Below are positions 36,655 to 44,775 of a stretch of 64,000 nt of DNA, one piece after another. Position 1 is the first letter of the stretch, and each line of letters begins with the position of its first letter. Made by a program: the position numbers and the translations under genes. Below the pieces are notes generated by a model. It was given only the letters and a program-made list of their open reading frames with translations. It was not told where the DNA came from and ran no database searches. Location of the stretch: positions 1-64,000 of the forward strand of contig JAFSTX010000052.1 in the NCBI GenBank assembly GCA_017445585.1, read 5' to 3'. The DNA comes from Lachnospiraceae bacterium (lineage in GTDB: Bacteria > Bacillota > Clostridia > Lachnospirales > Lachnospiraceae).

Positions 36655-37152
36655 ATGAAAAAAACAGGTTTCACAGCCAGGGCGGTCGCCCTTGGCGGCG
36701 TCATTGCAGCTCTCTACGTAGCCCTATCCATGGCGGCAGCTGCGCTCGGCCTTTCCTCCGGTGTCATCCAGGTACGTTTTTCCGAAGCACTCTGTATACT
36801 TCCGTGCTTTACGCCCGCAGCTATTCCGGGCGTTACGGTCGGCTGCTTTCTGACGAATGTCATCGCAGGCGGAGAGCCTCTGGATATGATCTTCGGGACG
36901 GTCGCTACACTGATCGGGGCAGTAGGCACCTTTTTGCTGCGCAAAAACCGCTGGCTGGCGGCTGTGCCCCCGATCCTCGCGAATGTGCTGATCATTCCCT
37001 GGGTGCTTCAGACTGCATACGGAGTCACGGATTCCTACTGGTTTCTTATGCTCACGATCTTTGCGGGAGAGTTCATATCTATCGGCATTCTCGGCGAGCT
37101 GCTCTATACGGCTGTGGATAAGTCGGGCCTTGCGGCCAGAATGAGGGTATGA
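36655..37152 (+). CDS. queT: QueT-family queuosine-precursor transporter
   Basis: 165 residues with about five membrane helices, the size of the QueT S-component. Family features are 'AALYVALSMAAAALGLSSG', 'IQVRFSEALCILPCFTP' and 'GCFLTNVIAGGEPLDMIFG'. QueT is the substrate-binding subunit of an energy-coupling-factor (ECF) importer for preQ0/preQ1-type queuosine precursors; the shared ATPase and T subunits are encoded elsewhere. The preQ1-type riboswitch directly upstream agrees with the substrate and gives feedback control. Confidence 0.9.
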   Translation: MKKTGFTARAVALGGVIAALYVALSMAAAALGLSSGVIQVRFSEALCILPCFTPAAIPGVTVGCFLTNVIAGGEPLDMIFGTVATLIGAVGTFLLRKNRWLAAVPPILANVLIIPWVLQTAYGVTDSYWFLMLTIFAGEFISIGILGELLYTAVDKSGLAARMRV

Positions 37153-37213
37153 TAGAATAATCACTGTATCTGTCTTCCCGGCAGATGTATTATCTCTGAG
37201 AGGAGACAGAACT

Positions 37214-38755
37214 GTGAGAGCAATAAGAAGGATCATTTCCATAGCAGCGGCGGCACTGATAACGGCAGCCGCTGTTTTTGCTGCTCCGGCACAGACGTCG
37301 GCTATGCAGGGCGATGATGCGCAGGCCATCACAAAACAGATATCGGATACCTATAAAGCTGCAAAAAAAAGAAACGGAGGCGAGAGCTTTTCGGGCTACT
37401 GCGCCAAATACGTGCGCCATCAGCTGTATGTGCTGGGAATAGATACTGAATTCGTCGGCGGCAACGGCAACGAAAAATACGATATCTACAGGAAACTTAC
37501 GACTACCACCGGCGGCTACGCCGTCACGGCTTATTCCGGCAGCGATTACAGCCTAAAAAGCGCGCTGGAGGAGATGACAGGGGAAGGCGCTAAGAACGTA
37601 TACAATATCCTCGTGGGTTTCGAGAAGAGCGGCACCAGCGCGGGAAAAAAGTACGGACACGTTTTCTTCATACATGCAGTCCTGGGCGGAACGGTCTATT
37701 ACTCCGAGAATTCAAGTAATTCCTACGGCAGTGAAGGAAGCGTGCTCACATGCAGCATCTCAGACCTTGCGGCGCGTTACTCCTCATCAAATGGATACGT
37801 GCTTGACGGTCTGATCCACTTCTATATGGCGCCAAAGGCTGACCGCATCGCCGGTGCGAACCGGTATCTTACAGCTGCCGCTAATCTGGAGAGGCTCAGG
37901 GAGGTCCTCGGCGTCGAAAAATTCGAGAACATGATCGTGGCGAGCGGGGAGAATTTCCCGGATGCTCTTTCGGGATCATGGCTCTCGGTGAGGTTTACCG
38001 CGCCGATCCTTCTGGTGGGATCAGCGGTGACGGAGAGCGGACTGTATCCCGGTCTGTCAGTGGTAAAAGACTGTATCGGCGATTATCTGGCTGAAAACGG
38101 CACTGTCTACATACTCGGCGGCACATCTGCAGTGCCTCAGGAAGCGGAAGATGAGCTTGCGGAACTTTGCAGCGTAAAGAGGCTTTTCGGAGAGAGCCGT
38201 TTTGAGACGAATCTGGAGATCCTGGACACCGCAGGCAGCGGGGATGAACTCATAGTCTGCAGCGGAAAAGGCTTTGCGGACGCACTGAGCGCCTCTGCGG
38301 CAGGCCGTGCGATCATGCTCGTGGACAGCGGCGAGGAGACGCTGAACGAAGCCCAGACGGCTTACTTTGCCGATAAGCAGTTCAAGCACATATATGTACT
38401 GGGAGGTACGGCAGCCGTATCTGCCGGCATCGAAGCAGCACTCGGAGAGTACGCCTCGGAGGGCGTGGTGAGGATCAGCGGCACGGACCGCTATCACACA
38501 TCCACCGCCCTTGCGGGAATGTTCTTCCCTGATGCCGATGGAATCGCCTTTACTACGGGCACGAGCTACCCCGACGGCCTCACAGGCGGGCTTCTGGCCA
38601 GCATCCTCGGCGTCCCGGTGGTGCTGCTTAACGACGTATCATATGCATGCAGCGCAGCTTCCTCCTATCTGAACGGACAGGAAATGTCGCACGTCTATGT
38701 CTTTGGCGGGTCTTCCGCTGTATCAGACAGCCTGATAGACAAGGTCACCAGATAG
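37214..38755 (+). CDS. secreted CHAP/NlpC-like protein with cell-wall-binding repeats (CWB2)
   Basis: 513 residues from a GTG behind GAGGAG. There is a signal peptide ('IISIAAAALITAAAVFAA') and an N-terminal domain of about 160 residues with a Cys in 'GYCAKYVRHQL' and a His in 'GKKYGHVFFIHAV', resembling a CHAP/NlpC peptidase Cys-His pair. Three cell-wall-binding repeats follow, each starting with an arginine-containing block: 'DRIAGANRYLTAA', 'KRLFGESRFETN' and 'VRISGTDRYHTST', with 'VYILGGTSAVPQ', 'IYVLGGTAAVSAG' and 'VYVFGGSSAVSDS' at the ends. In clostridia such repeats bind anionic wall polymers. It is a likely surface hydrolase or adhesin. The peptidase part is less certain than the repeats. 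Confidence 0.85.
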   Translation: MRAIRRIISIAAAALITAAAVFAAPAQTSAMQGDDAQAITKQISDTYKAAKKRNGGESFSGYCAKYVRHQLYVLGIDTEFVGGNGNEKYDIYRKLTTTTGGYAVTAYSGSDYSLKSALEEMTGEGAKNVYNILVGFEKSGTSAGKKYGHVFFIHAVLGGTVYYSENSSNSYGSEGSVLTCSISDLAARYSSSNGYVLDGLIHFYMAPKADRIAGANRYLTAAANLERLREVLGVEKFENMIVASGENFPDALSGSWLSVRFTAPILLVGSAVTESGLYPGLSVVKDCIGDYLAENGTVYILGGTSAVPQEAEDELAELCSVKRLFGESRFETNLEILDTAGSGDELIVCSGKGFADALSASAAGRAIMLVDSGEETLNEAQTAYFADKQFKHIYVLGGTAAVSAGIEAALGEYASEGVVRISGTDRYHTSTALAGMFFPDADGIAFTTGTSYPDGLTGGLLASILGVPVVLLNDVSYACSAASSYLNGQEMSHVYVFGGSSAVSDSLIDKVTR

Positions 38756-38804
38756 GCCATCTTTTTATTGACAATGATCTGATAGTGGGTTAAAGGAGGT
38801 CCCC

Positions 38805-38992
38805 ATGAAGCTCTCTTTTGTCAGACGTGTTCTTGCTGTTTTTCTTTCTCTTTGTCTGTTTGCGGAAACAACCCAGTCAATAGGAAAGACGCTGAAGGGA
38901 ATTTCTGGAATACTATTATAGGTGCTGTGGCAGGCGCAATAGTTGGCGGAGCGAGTTCATATGTTAACCAAAGAATGAACGGAATTATATAA
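38805..38992 (+). pseudogene. remnant resembling the ends of a YD/RHS-type secreted protein
   Basis: ATG 38805 behind AAAGGAGG opens a 38-codon frame whose start looks like a signal peptide ('RRVLAVFLSLCLFAE'). Before its stop, another frame (38888-38992) reads 'GNFWNTIIGAVAGAIVGGASS' in two pieces and ends 'NQRMNGII', a glycine/alanine-rich hydrophobic segment like those preceding the toxin tip of YD-repeat proteins. The two pieces look like the start and late core of one gene joined by a large deletion and frameshift. A glycine-zipper bacteriocin peptide is the other possibility. Confidence 0.4.
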
Positions 38993-39005
38993 GAAGGGCG
39001 ATCAA

Positions 39006-39533
39006 ATGAAACGCTATCTTGGGACGAAAGGTGATCTGGCAACTTCAATAATTGCGGTTTTTTATTCTTTTGGATCAGTTGCTTTTTCTGTGTATATCCT
39101 AATAAACTATTCGAATTTGATAGCTATAGTATTTGCTGTATTTATTTTATCCATGACGGTATTTTCCGCTTCGGTTTTATATAGGAGTTGGGAATTGTTG
39201 TTCCCATATGGAATATTCGATCATGATCATGTTACTGTTAGGAATATTCTGGGAGGAAGGATAGTGCTTAGATATGATCAGTGTGTTGACTGTGGAATTG
39301 CTTATTACACACATACTGTGGTCAGATCGGACCATAGAATTAAGAAAACATACATTTATTTGTCAGTCAACTATCTTTCAGAGCAAGAAAAGCAAAGTAT
39401 CAATTCTGTGCATTATTCCGCCTCATTTGTTAAAATAGGCTATGATTACAAAACTTATTTGTTTTTGAAAAAGAACTTGCCAGTTAAACAAGCTCTGATG
39501 CTGGAAGAGAATTTCAAAATAAATCAGGTCTGA
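39006..39533 (+). CDS. two-helix membrane protein of unknown function in AT-rich island
   Basis: 175 residues from ATG 39006 behind AAGAAGGGCG. Two helices at about residues 14-32 and 36-58 are followed by a soluble domain of about 110 residues with beta-rich character ('ILGGRIVLRYDQCVDCGIAY'), somewhat like a PH-type membrane-associated domain. No family is recognised. Base composition is clearly AT-richer than the flanking genes and the codon use differs (many AAA, TTT and ATA), so it was probably acquired. It follows a YD-like remnant and precedes a toxin-tail-like frame, so an immunity role is a reasonable guess but not shown. Confidence 0.6.
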   Translation: MKRYLGTKGDLATSIIAVFYSFGSVAFSVYILINYSNLIAIVFAVFILSMTVFSASVLYRSWELLFPYGIFDHDHVTVRNILGGRIVLRYDQCVDCGIAYYTHTVVRSDHRIKKTYIYLSVNYLSEQEKQSINSVHYSASFVKIGYDYKTYLFLKKNLPVKQALMLEENFKINQV

Positions 39534-39622
39534 ATGACCCATCTTCCAATGAAGGATACTATTTTACCAGAGAGGTAGCATATCTGACAAAGAAAGGCAT
39601 TAAATATGTTCTTCTTAAATAA
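39533..39622 (+). pseudogene. possible C-terminal tail of a lost toxin domain
   Basis: An open frame without its own start reads 'SSNEGYYFTREVAYLTKKGI' and ends 'YVLLK' at a TAA (39620-39622), overlapping the next gene's start. It looks like a folded-domain C-terminus rather than random sequence, and sits just before an orphan gene, the usual toxin-then-immunity order. Short, so uncertain. Confidence 0.3.
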
Positions 39623-40082
39623 TTACATAAATAAAAGAAAAACAATTAAAGAACTATTAAAAAGAAAAAAACATGAAAGACTTGATCCCGAACAGGCATA
39701 TCAGAGAGCAAAAGAATTGCTCTTTCTTAATTCTGGTAATTTTCATGAAATGAAGAGACAGAGAGAATATGAAGAGTATTGCCAATATAATATTTCCAGA
39801 GAAACAGAATTAAAATTGATAGATGAACTTGCAGATGACCTGGTTGAACAAATCAGTAGCGGAGCTGATCCGTGGAAAGTGTTTAATCTCGCCTACTTTG
39901 ACGCAGTAGATGACGAATATATACTGCAAAAGTTTAAAACAATATCAAAAATATCGAGTGTTCAGAATTTAGAGAGAATAATTGATGTAACAAAAAAAGA
40001 AAAAAACGTTATTCCGAATTATAGATATGAAAAAATAATTGAGTTATTAGAGAATGCCCTGCAGAGCCGGGCAGACCGCTAA
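39606..40082 (+). CDS. hypothetical AT-rich island protein
   Basis: 158 residues, highly charged and mostly helical ('KRKTIKELLKRKKHERL', 'RETELKLIDELADDLVEQI', 'YRYEKIIELLENALQS'). No membrane segment and no recognised family. ATG 39606 has only a weak upstream AAAGG. Low GC like its neighbours. Its position after a toxin-tail-like frame fits an orphan immunity protein; that is inference. About 110 bases follow before the next gene, where another reading frame ends near 40208. Confidence 0.5.
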   Translation: MFFLNNYINKRKTIKELLKRKKHERLDPEQAYQRAKELLFLNSGNFHEMKRQREYEEYCQYNISRETELKLIDELADDLVEQISSGADPWKVFNLAYFDAVDDEYILQKFKTISKISSVQNLERIIDVTKKEKNVIPNYRYEKIIELLENALQSRADR

Positions 40083-40192
40083 TCTGCCGGCGGACAAATA
40101 CCGTCTGTTAATAACAAACGGGCACATGAAAACCCTGTTGATTATACTGAAGGCCGAATACTTCTTGTACTAAGAATAGAGGAGAACCGGAG

Positions 40193-40777
40193 ATGGGGCA
40201 ATATTTTTTGATGAGCCGAAGATATAACAAAAAGTCCGCAGAAGACTTTGGACTGAAAGAGATTGATGCTCAAACAGCCCAGTGTCGATCTGACGGTTCT
40301 CTTTGGAAAAAGACCAGCCTGTATGATTTCGGATGGGGAAAAGAATACGGCTATTGCAGGCTTCCCGAACCGAAACCAGATAAGCTTATCGATATACTGA
40401 TTAACAGCTCTGAAGAAGAAGACTGTTATGGCGCTGCTTCGATCCTGATGGATAAGTATCCGGATAAGCTTTTGACGGCTTGTGAAACCATGGCCGGAGA
40501 ACCGGAATCCGAGAAATATATCAGGATGTACGGAGCACTCCAACTGAATAGAAAGATGAATTATAATGCTGTTGAAGGGAAATCGCTGGAGGAATTGGAG
40601 AAAGACCATGAAAGGTGGATGGCCCTGCCTGTTCCCGAAACCGCTAAGAAAGGTGAAAAAAAGAAAGGCAGACTTCGTATTGCCGTTTTTCTTCTTGTTA
40701 TTGCAGCTTGTTTCGTTGCTTTAATGTATCTTTTGGAGTATTTGGCCTTTGTCTTTAGCCGTTTGTTTATTGCGTGA
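40193..40777 (+). CDS. hypothetical protein with C-terminal membrane helix
   Basis: 194 residues from ATG 40193 behind GAGGAGAACCGGAG. Residues 60-115 look like paired helices of a repeat fold ('KLIDILINSSEEEDCYGAA', 'PDKLLTACETMAGE'), which is common in immunity proteins. A basic stretch and one helix (about 163-190, 'IAVFLLVIAACFVALMYLL') end the protein. Not a family I can name. It overlaps a GTG of the next gene (GTGA), so the two are probably co-translated. Base composition is intermediate between the island and the core genes. Confidence 0.6.
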   Translation: MGQYFLMSRRYNKKSAEDFGLKEIDAQTAQCRSDGSLWKKTSLYDFGWGKEYGYCRLPEPKPDKLIDILINSSEEEDCYGAASILMDKYPDKLLTACETMAGEPESEKYIRMYGALQLNRKMNYNAVEGKSLEELEKDHERWMALPVPETAKKGEKKKGRLRIAVFLLVIAACFVALMYLLEYLAFVFSRLFIA

Positions 40778-40788
40778 GGGCCTTGAAT

Positions 40789-41118
40789 ATGGAGTCCAGA
40801 GTTATCAGTGTTACAACCGGAAATTACAGAGAAGAGGTTTTTGAAAACAGAGGACAGATTGTTCTTGTATTCTACTGTACTGTGGAATTCTGGAATAACC
40901 TTCGGTCTGTGTTTGATGAGCTCTCGAACATGGATGGTGCAATAAAAATCTGCAGCATCAATACGTATCTTGAACCGGAGCTGGGGCAGATGTTTGGGAT
41001 GACTGACGGTTCCGGTCTGGTTTTTTTGAATGACGGGATAATAGTCAAAAAAGACAGTATCCCTGAAACGGTGCAGGGTGTAAGATCGTGGTTTGAGAGA
41101 ATGATCAGAACTCAGTAG
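40789..41118 (+). CDS. thioredoxin-fold protein lacking the CXXC active site
   Basis: 109 residues from ATG 40789; a GTG at 40774 is an alternative start. The pattern follows thioredoxin: 'FENRGQIVLVFYCTVEFWNN' covers strand 3 and the helix where thioredoxins carry CGPC, but here it reads C-T-V-E, so redox exchange is unlikely. 'GSGLVFLNDGIIVKKDS' fits the cis-proline and last-strand region, although the cis-Pro is not evident. It may be a binding protein or immunity-type protein derived from the fold. It follows the previous gene closely and ends before the asnS terminator/promoter region. Confidence 0.6.
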   Translation: MESRVISVTTGNYREEVFENRGQIVLVFYCTVEFWNNLRSVFDELSNMDGAIKICSINTYLEPELGQMFGMTDGSGLVFLNDGIIVKKDSIPETVQGVRSWFERMIRTQ

Positions 41119-41160
41119 ACAAACGGAACGGCTGCCCGCATGCAGGCAAACGGAATGGCG

Positions 41161-41192
41161 GCAAACGGCAGCCCGCAAGGGTTGCCGTTTCC
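41161..41192 (+). terminator. intrinsic terminator before asnS
   Basis: AAACGGCA (41163-41170) pairs with TGCCGTTT (41183-41190) around an 12-base loop. The following T tract is short (CCTTATATTT). Confidence 0.6.
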
Positions 41193-41210
41193 TTATATTT
41201 GTGATATATT
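41182..41210 (+). promoter_or_regulatory. promoter of asnS
   Basis: TTGCCG at 41182-41187, a 17-base spacer and TATATT at 41205-41210. The -35 overlaps the right arm of the terminator hairpin. No T-box sequence was found in the leader. Confidence 0.6.
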
Positions 41211-41282
41211 CTACTATTATTTGCCGCGCTGTAGGCGGCACGATCCCGCGCCGGGCAGGGACGGGAGGATTCGGAGGATATT

Positions 41283-42674
41283 ATGAAACTTACAGACATC
41301 AGAGCTCTCTTTAAGGAGACTGAAAAGTACGCTGACAAAAAGGTCACCGTCGGAGGCTGGCTGCGCAGCAAGCGCGACTCCAAAAGCGTGGGCTTTCTCG
41401 TAGTGAACGACGGCACGTTCTTTAATCCGCTGCAGGTCGTATATACTGATGCTCTGAATAATTTTGCCGAAATATCAAAGCTTAACGTCGGCTCCGCGGT
41501 CATAGTCACCGGTACGCTGGTGATGACTCCCCAGGCAAAGCAGCCCTTCGAGCTGCAGGCAGACGAGGTCGTGGTAGAGGGCGAGTCCACACCGGATTTC
41601 CCGCTCCAGAAGAAGCGCCACAGCTTCGAGTATCTGCGCACTATCACGCACCTGCGCCCGAGGACGAATACTTTTGAAGCCGTATTCCGCGTGCGTTCCC
41701 TGATCGCGTATGCCATCCATCAGTTCTTCCAGGAGAGGGACTTCGTATACGTGCACACGCCCATCATCACCGGAAGCGACTGCGAGGGAGCGGGAGAGAT
41801 GTTCCAGGTCACCACGCTCGATCTCGAGAATCTGCCGCGCACCGAGGACGGCAAAGTCGATTACAGCAAGGATTTCTTCGGCAAGCAGACGAACATGACC
41901 GTGTCCGGACAGCTGAACGTCGAAGGTTTCGCTATGGCCTTTAAGAATGTCTACACTTTCGGTCCGACCTTCAGAGCCGAGAATTCGAATACCACCCGCC
42001 ATGCAGCCGAGTTCTGGATGATCGAGCCGGAGATGGCATTTGCCGATCTTTCCGATGACATGGACTGCGCGGAAGCTATGCTCAAGTATGTGATCAGCTA
42101 TGTGCTCGCACATGCCCCCGAGGAGATGGAATTCTTTAACTCCTTTATCGACAACGGCCTGCTCGACCGCCTGCACAATGTCCTCGAGAACAGTTTTGCC
42201 CGTATCACCTATACCGATGCGGTAGCCGAGCTGGAAAAACACAACGACGAATTTGATTACAAGGTCAGCTGGGGCTGCGACCTGCAGACCGAGCACGAGA
42301 GATACCTCACGGAGAAGCTCTTCGGAAAGCCTGTCTTCGTGACCGACTATCCAAAGGAGATCAAAGCTTTCTATATGAAGCAGAATCCGGACGGCAAGAC
42401 CGTAGCCGCTGCCGATTGTCTGGTCCCCGGTATCGGAGAGATCATCGGCGGCAGCCAGCGTGAGGACGACTACGACAAGCTCATGGCCCGTATCGTCGAA
42501 CTGGGTCTGAAGCCCGAGGAGTACGAATTCTACACCGACCTGCGCAAGTACGGCTCAGTCACTCACTCTGGTTTCGGCCTGGGCTTTGAGCGCTGCGTGA
42601 TGTACCTCACCGGTATGGGCAATATCCGCGACGTCCTGCCTTATCCGCGTACCGTCAACAACTGCGAACTGTAA
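41283..42674 (+). CDS. asnS: asparagine-tRNA ligase
   Basis: 463 residues, the normal bacterial AsnRS length. The N-terminal OB-fold anticodon domain has '[20 protein letters not shown]'. Class II motifs are '[19 protein letters not shown]' (motif 1 region), '[20 protein letters not shown]' (motif 2, with the Asn-type RAENS) and '[15 protein letters not shown]' (motif 3). It charges tRNA-Asn with asparagine, so the cell can use the direct route rather than only transamidation. It is followed, after a repeat-rich gap, by asnA, which makes asparagine. Confidence 0.97.
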   Translation: MKLTDIRALFKETEKYADKKVTVGGWLRSKRDSKSVGFLVVNDGTFFNPLQVVYTDALNNFAEISKLNVGSAVIVTGTLVMTPQAKQPFELQADEVVVEGESTPDFPLQKKRHSFEYLRTITHLRPRTNTFEAVFRVRSLIAYAIHQFFQERDFVYVHTPIITGSDCEGAGEMFQVTTLDLENLPRTEDGKVDYSKDFFGKQTNMTVSGQLNVEGFAMAFKNVYTFGPTFRAENSNTTRHAAEFWMIEPEMAFADLSDDMDCAEAMLKYVISYVLAHAPEEMEFFNSFIDNGLLDRLHNVLENSFARITYTDAVAELEKHNDEFDYKVSWGCDLQTEHERYLTEKLFGKPVFVTDYPKEIKAFYMKQNPDGKTVAAADCLVPGIGEIIGGSQREDDYDKLMARIVELGLKPEEYEFYTDLRKYGSVTHSGFGLGFERCVMYLTGMGNIRDVLPYPRTVNNCEL

Positions 42675-42692
42675 TTATAAGTATCCCCGCAG

Positions 42693-42884
42693 CTTCCTTT
42701 GCGCAGATAAACCTTCAGCCGGCACTTGCGGCAGCCGGTGCTTAATGAAAGCGAGCGGCAGCGAAGCTTGAATTTAGCATCCGCTGCGAAGCCGCAAAAG
42801 CGCAAGCGGGTCGGCAGAAGGTATCTGCGCAAAGGAAGCGCAGAGAGTAAAGAAGATAATCTCTGCGCAAAGGAAGCGCAGAGA
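42693..42884. repeat. palindromic repeat element between asnS and asnA
   Basis: CTTCCTTTGCGCAGATA plus CCTTC (42693-42716, two-base bulge) is the inverted copy of 42817-42838, making a 22-pair stem around about 100 bases that themselves contain partly complementary arms (GCGGC near 42755, GCCGC near 42791). The right arm continues into a small palindrome, CTCTGCGC-type arms around AAAGGAA, present twice (42824-42846 and 42862-42884, 38 bases apart). This may be a mobile palindromic element or a structured RNA in the asnS-asnA transcript. Confidence 0.7.
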
Positions 42885-42936
42885 TTATAGAGGAAGAAAG
42901 TATCAATGGCAAAGTATCAGAAGAAGGAGGAGAACC

Positions 42937-43944
42937 ATGGAAAGCTTTATTCCAAAAGGCTACCGGCCTGCGCTTGACATCAAGGCGACCGAGATAGCGG
43001 TAAAGAGAGTCAAGGATTTTTTTGAAAAGCAGCTGCTCACCGAGCTCAATCTGCGGCGCGTATCCGCACCGCTCTTTGTGACCCCTGCATCAGGCCTCAA
43101 TGACAACCTGAACGGCGTCGAAAGACCGGTCACGTTTGGAGTAAAATGCCTGAATGACGCGCCCATGGAAGTCGTCCACTCGCTCGCCAAATGGAAGCGC
43201 ATGGCCCTGAAGCGCTACGGCTTTTCCGTGGGAGAAGGCCTTTATACGGATATGAACGCCATCCGCAGAGACGAAGACCCCGACAACCTCCACTCCATTG
43301 ACGTAGATCAGTGGGACTGGGAAAAGATCATCACAAAAGAAGACCGCACCCGCGATATGCTGCACCGTACGGTAAAAGAAGTCTATGAGGCTCTGCGCGT
43401 CACCGAAAAATACATCGCAAACCGCTATGATTACGTAAAATGCATCCTTCCCGAGGAGATCACCTTTATCACCTCGCAGGAGCTGCTCGACCGTTATCCC
43501 ACGCTGGATCCCAGGGGACGCGAGACACAGGCGGCGAGAGAATACGGAGCCATCTTCATTGAAAAGATCGGCGGCGCGCTCTCAAACGGCGAGCCGCACG
43601 ACGGACGTGCTCCCGATTATGACGACTGGGAGCTGAACGGAGACATAGTCGTATACTATCCTGTGCTTGACATCGCCTTAGAGATATCGTCCATGGGAAT
43701 CCGCGTGAGCGAGGAATCACTGGCAAGGCAGCTTAAGGAAGCCGGCTGCGAGGAGAGACGGGAGCTTGATTTCCAGAAAGCGCTGCTCGCAGGAGAACTG
43801 CCCTACACTATAGGCGGCGGTATCGGACAGTCCCGTATCTGCATGTTCTTCCTGCGCAAGGCACATATCGGCGAGGTACAGGCCAGCATCTGGCCGGATG
43901 AGACCTGGAAGATGTGTGGGGAAGCAGGAGTTCCGCTGCTTTAA
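42937..43944 (+). CDS. asnA: aspartate-ammonia ligase (asparagine synthetase A)
   Basis: 335 residues, the expected size. It makes asparagine from aspartate, ammonia and ATP. Recognisable class II synthetase-like parts are 'LRRVSAPLFVTPASGLNDNL', 'VTFGVKCLN', 'VVHSLAKWKRMALKRYGF', 'HSIDVDQWDWEK' and 'TIGGGIGQSRICMFFLR'. It starts behind AAGGAGGAGAACC. With asnS upstream it forms an asparagine supply-and-charging unit, and a strong terminator follows. An overlapping 23-codon frame starting at 42906 has little support. Confidence 0.96.
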   Translation: MESFIPKGYRPALDIKATEIAVKRVKDFFEKQLLTELNLRRVSAPLFVTPASGLNDNLNGVERPVTFGVKCLNDAPMEVVHSLAKWKRMALKRYGFSVGEGLYTDMNAIRRDEDPDNLHSIDVDQWDWEKIITKEDRTRDMLHRTVKEVYEALRVTEKYIANRYDYVKCILPEEITFITSQELLDRYPTLDPRGRETQAAREYGAIFIEKIGGALSNGEPHDGRAPDYDDWELNGDIVVYYPVLDIALEISSMGIRVSEESLARQLKEAGCEERRELDFQKALLAGELPYTIGGGIGQSRICMFFLRKAHIGEVQASIWPDETWKMCGEAGVPLL

Positions 43945-43951
43945 TTATCTG

Positions 43952-43988
43952 ACGGGCATATCGGGAGCTTCGATATGCCCGTATTTTT
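43952..43988 (+). terminator. intrinsic terminator of asnA
   Basis: CGGGCATATCG (43953-43963) is perfectly inverted at 43971-43981 around a 7-base loop, followed by TATTTTT. Confidence 0.93.
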
Positions 43989-44015
43989 CTGCTTTACACG
44001 GATCGGAGACAAGTC

Positions 44016-44744
44016 ATGACGCAGTATATCATAGTTTTTTTTATAAGTCTCCTGGGCGGAGTTGTACAGTCCGTTACCGGCTTCGGTGCGGGCGTGGTGA
44101 TCATGCTCGTGCTGCCGTATTTCTTTGATCTGATACAGGCGCCCGGCATATCGTCAACGTCGATTCTGGCACTGACCTTCCTGATCACCTGGAAATACCG
44201 CAGCCATATCCGTATACGCAAGGTCATAATGCCAGCGCTGATATATACGGTATTTGCCTGTACTTCTGTCATGGTCGCAAAGAAGCTGGATCTGCAGCTG
44301 CTATCGCTTATCTTCGGGATCTTTCTGATCATACTCGCGCTCTGGTTCATCTTTTTCTCAAAGAGGGTAGAGCTGAAGGGCGGGCCTGTCTCGGCGGTGA
44401 TCTGCAGCTTCATATCGGGACTGTGCGGCGGACTCTTCGGTATCGGAGGGCCGCTGATGGCGCTCTACTATACCGCGATCACCAAAAGCCGCGAAGAGTA
44501 TCTCGGCAATCTCCAGTTCGTATTCCTTACGAGCGGTATCGTGATGAATCTGACCAGGATCATAAACGGCAACTATACCATAGACCTGCTTCCGTTCACA
44601 CTGATCGGCGCCGTGGCGCTGGGCGTAGGCAAGGTCTTCGGTCTGAAGATAGGAGACCGCATTCCCGCGGAAAAAATGCGCCTTATCGTATACTGGGCGG
44701 TCATGGTATCCGGCGTGATAACCGTGCTGAAACAGGTGCTGTGA
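44016..44744 (+). CDS. TauE/SafE-family permease
   Basis: 242 residues, about eight helices. The two family repeats are 'GGVVQSVTGFGAGVVIMLVL' and 'GLCGGLFGIGGPLMALYY'. Members export or import sulfonates, sulfite, sulfoacetate or other small organic anions; the substrate here is unknown. It stands between asnA and the convergent LysR gene with its own weak ribosome site, so it may be a single-gene unit or belong functionally to the acid-handling cluster to the right. Confidence 0.87.
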   Translation: MTQYIIVFFISLLGGVVQSVTGFGAGVVIMLVLPYFFDLIQAPGISSTSILALTFLITWKYRSHIRIRKVIMPALIYTVFACTSVMVAKKLDLQLLSLIFGIFLIILALWFIFFSKRVELKGGPVSAVICSFISGLCGGLFGIGGPLMALYYTAITKSREEYLGNLQFVFLTSGIVMNLTRIINGNYTIDLLPFTLIGAVALGVGKVFGLKIGDRIPAEKMRLIVYWAVMVSGVITVLKQVL

Positions 44745-44775
44745 CGTGGTGAGCTGCTCGGAGTATTCTGAGCAT

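Noticed and set aside
38761-38800. Promoter with perfect TTGACA at 38768
   Set aside because: The only -10 at 17 bases would be TAAAGG, inside the ribosome site of the remnant; no acceptable partner, so not listed as a promoter.
40083-40208. Second toxin-tail remnant before the gene at 40193
   Set aside because: A frame reading 'HENPVDYTEGRILLVL' ends near 40208, but it is short and overlaps the ribosome site and start of the next gene; not strong enough to annotate.
41119-41282. T-box riboswitch before asnS
   Set aside because: The leader is short and contains no T-box sequence or specifier stem; only a terminator hairpin and an overlapping promoter are seen.
42906-42977. 23-codon leader peptide overlapping the asnA start
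   Set aside because: A frame starting at 42906 exists, but its ribosome site is weak and it holds no asparagine run or attenuator; it probably arises by chance from the purine-rich ribosome-site region.
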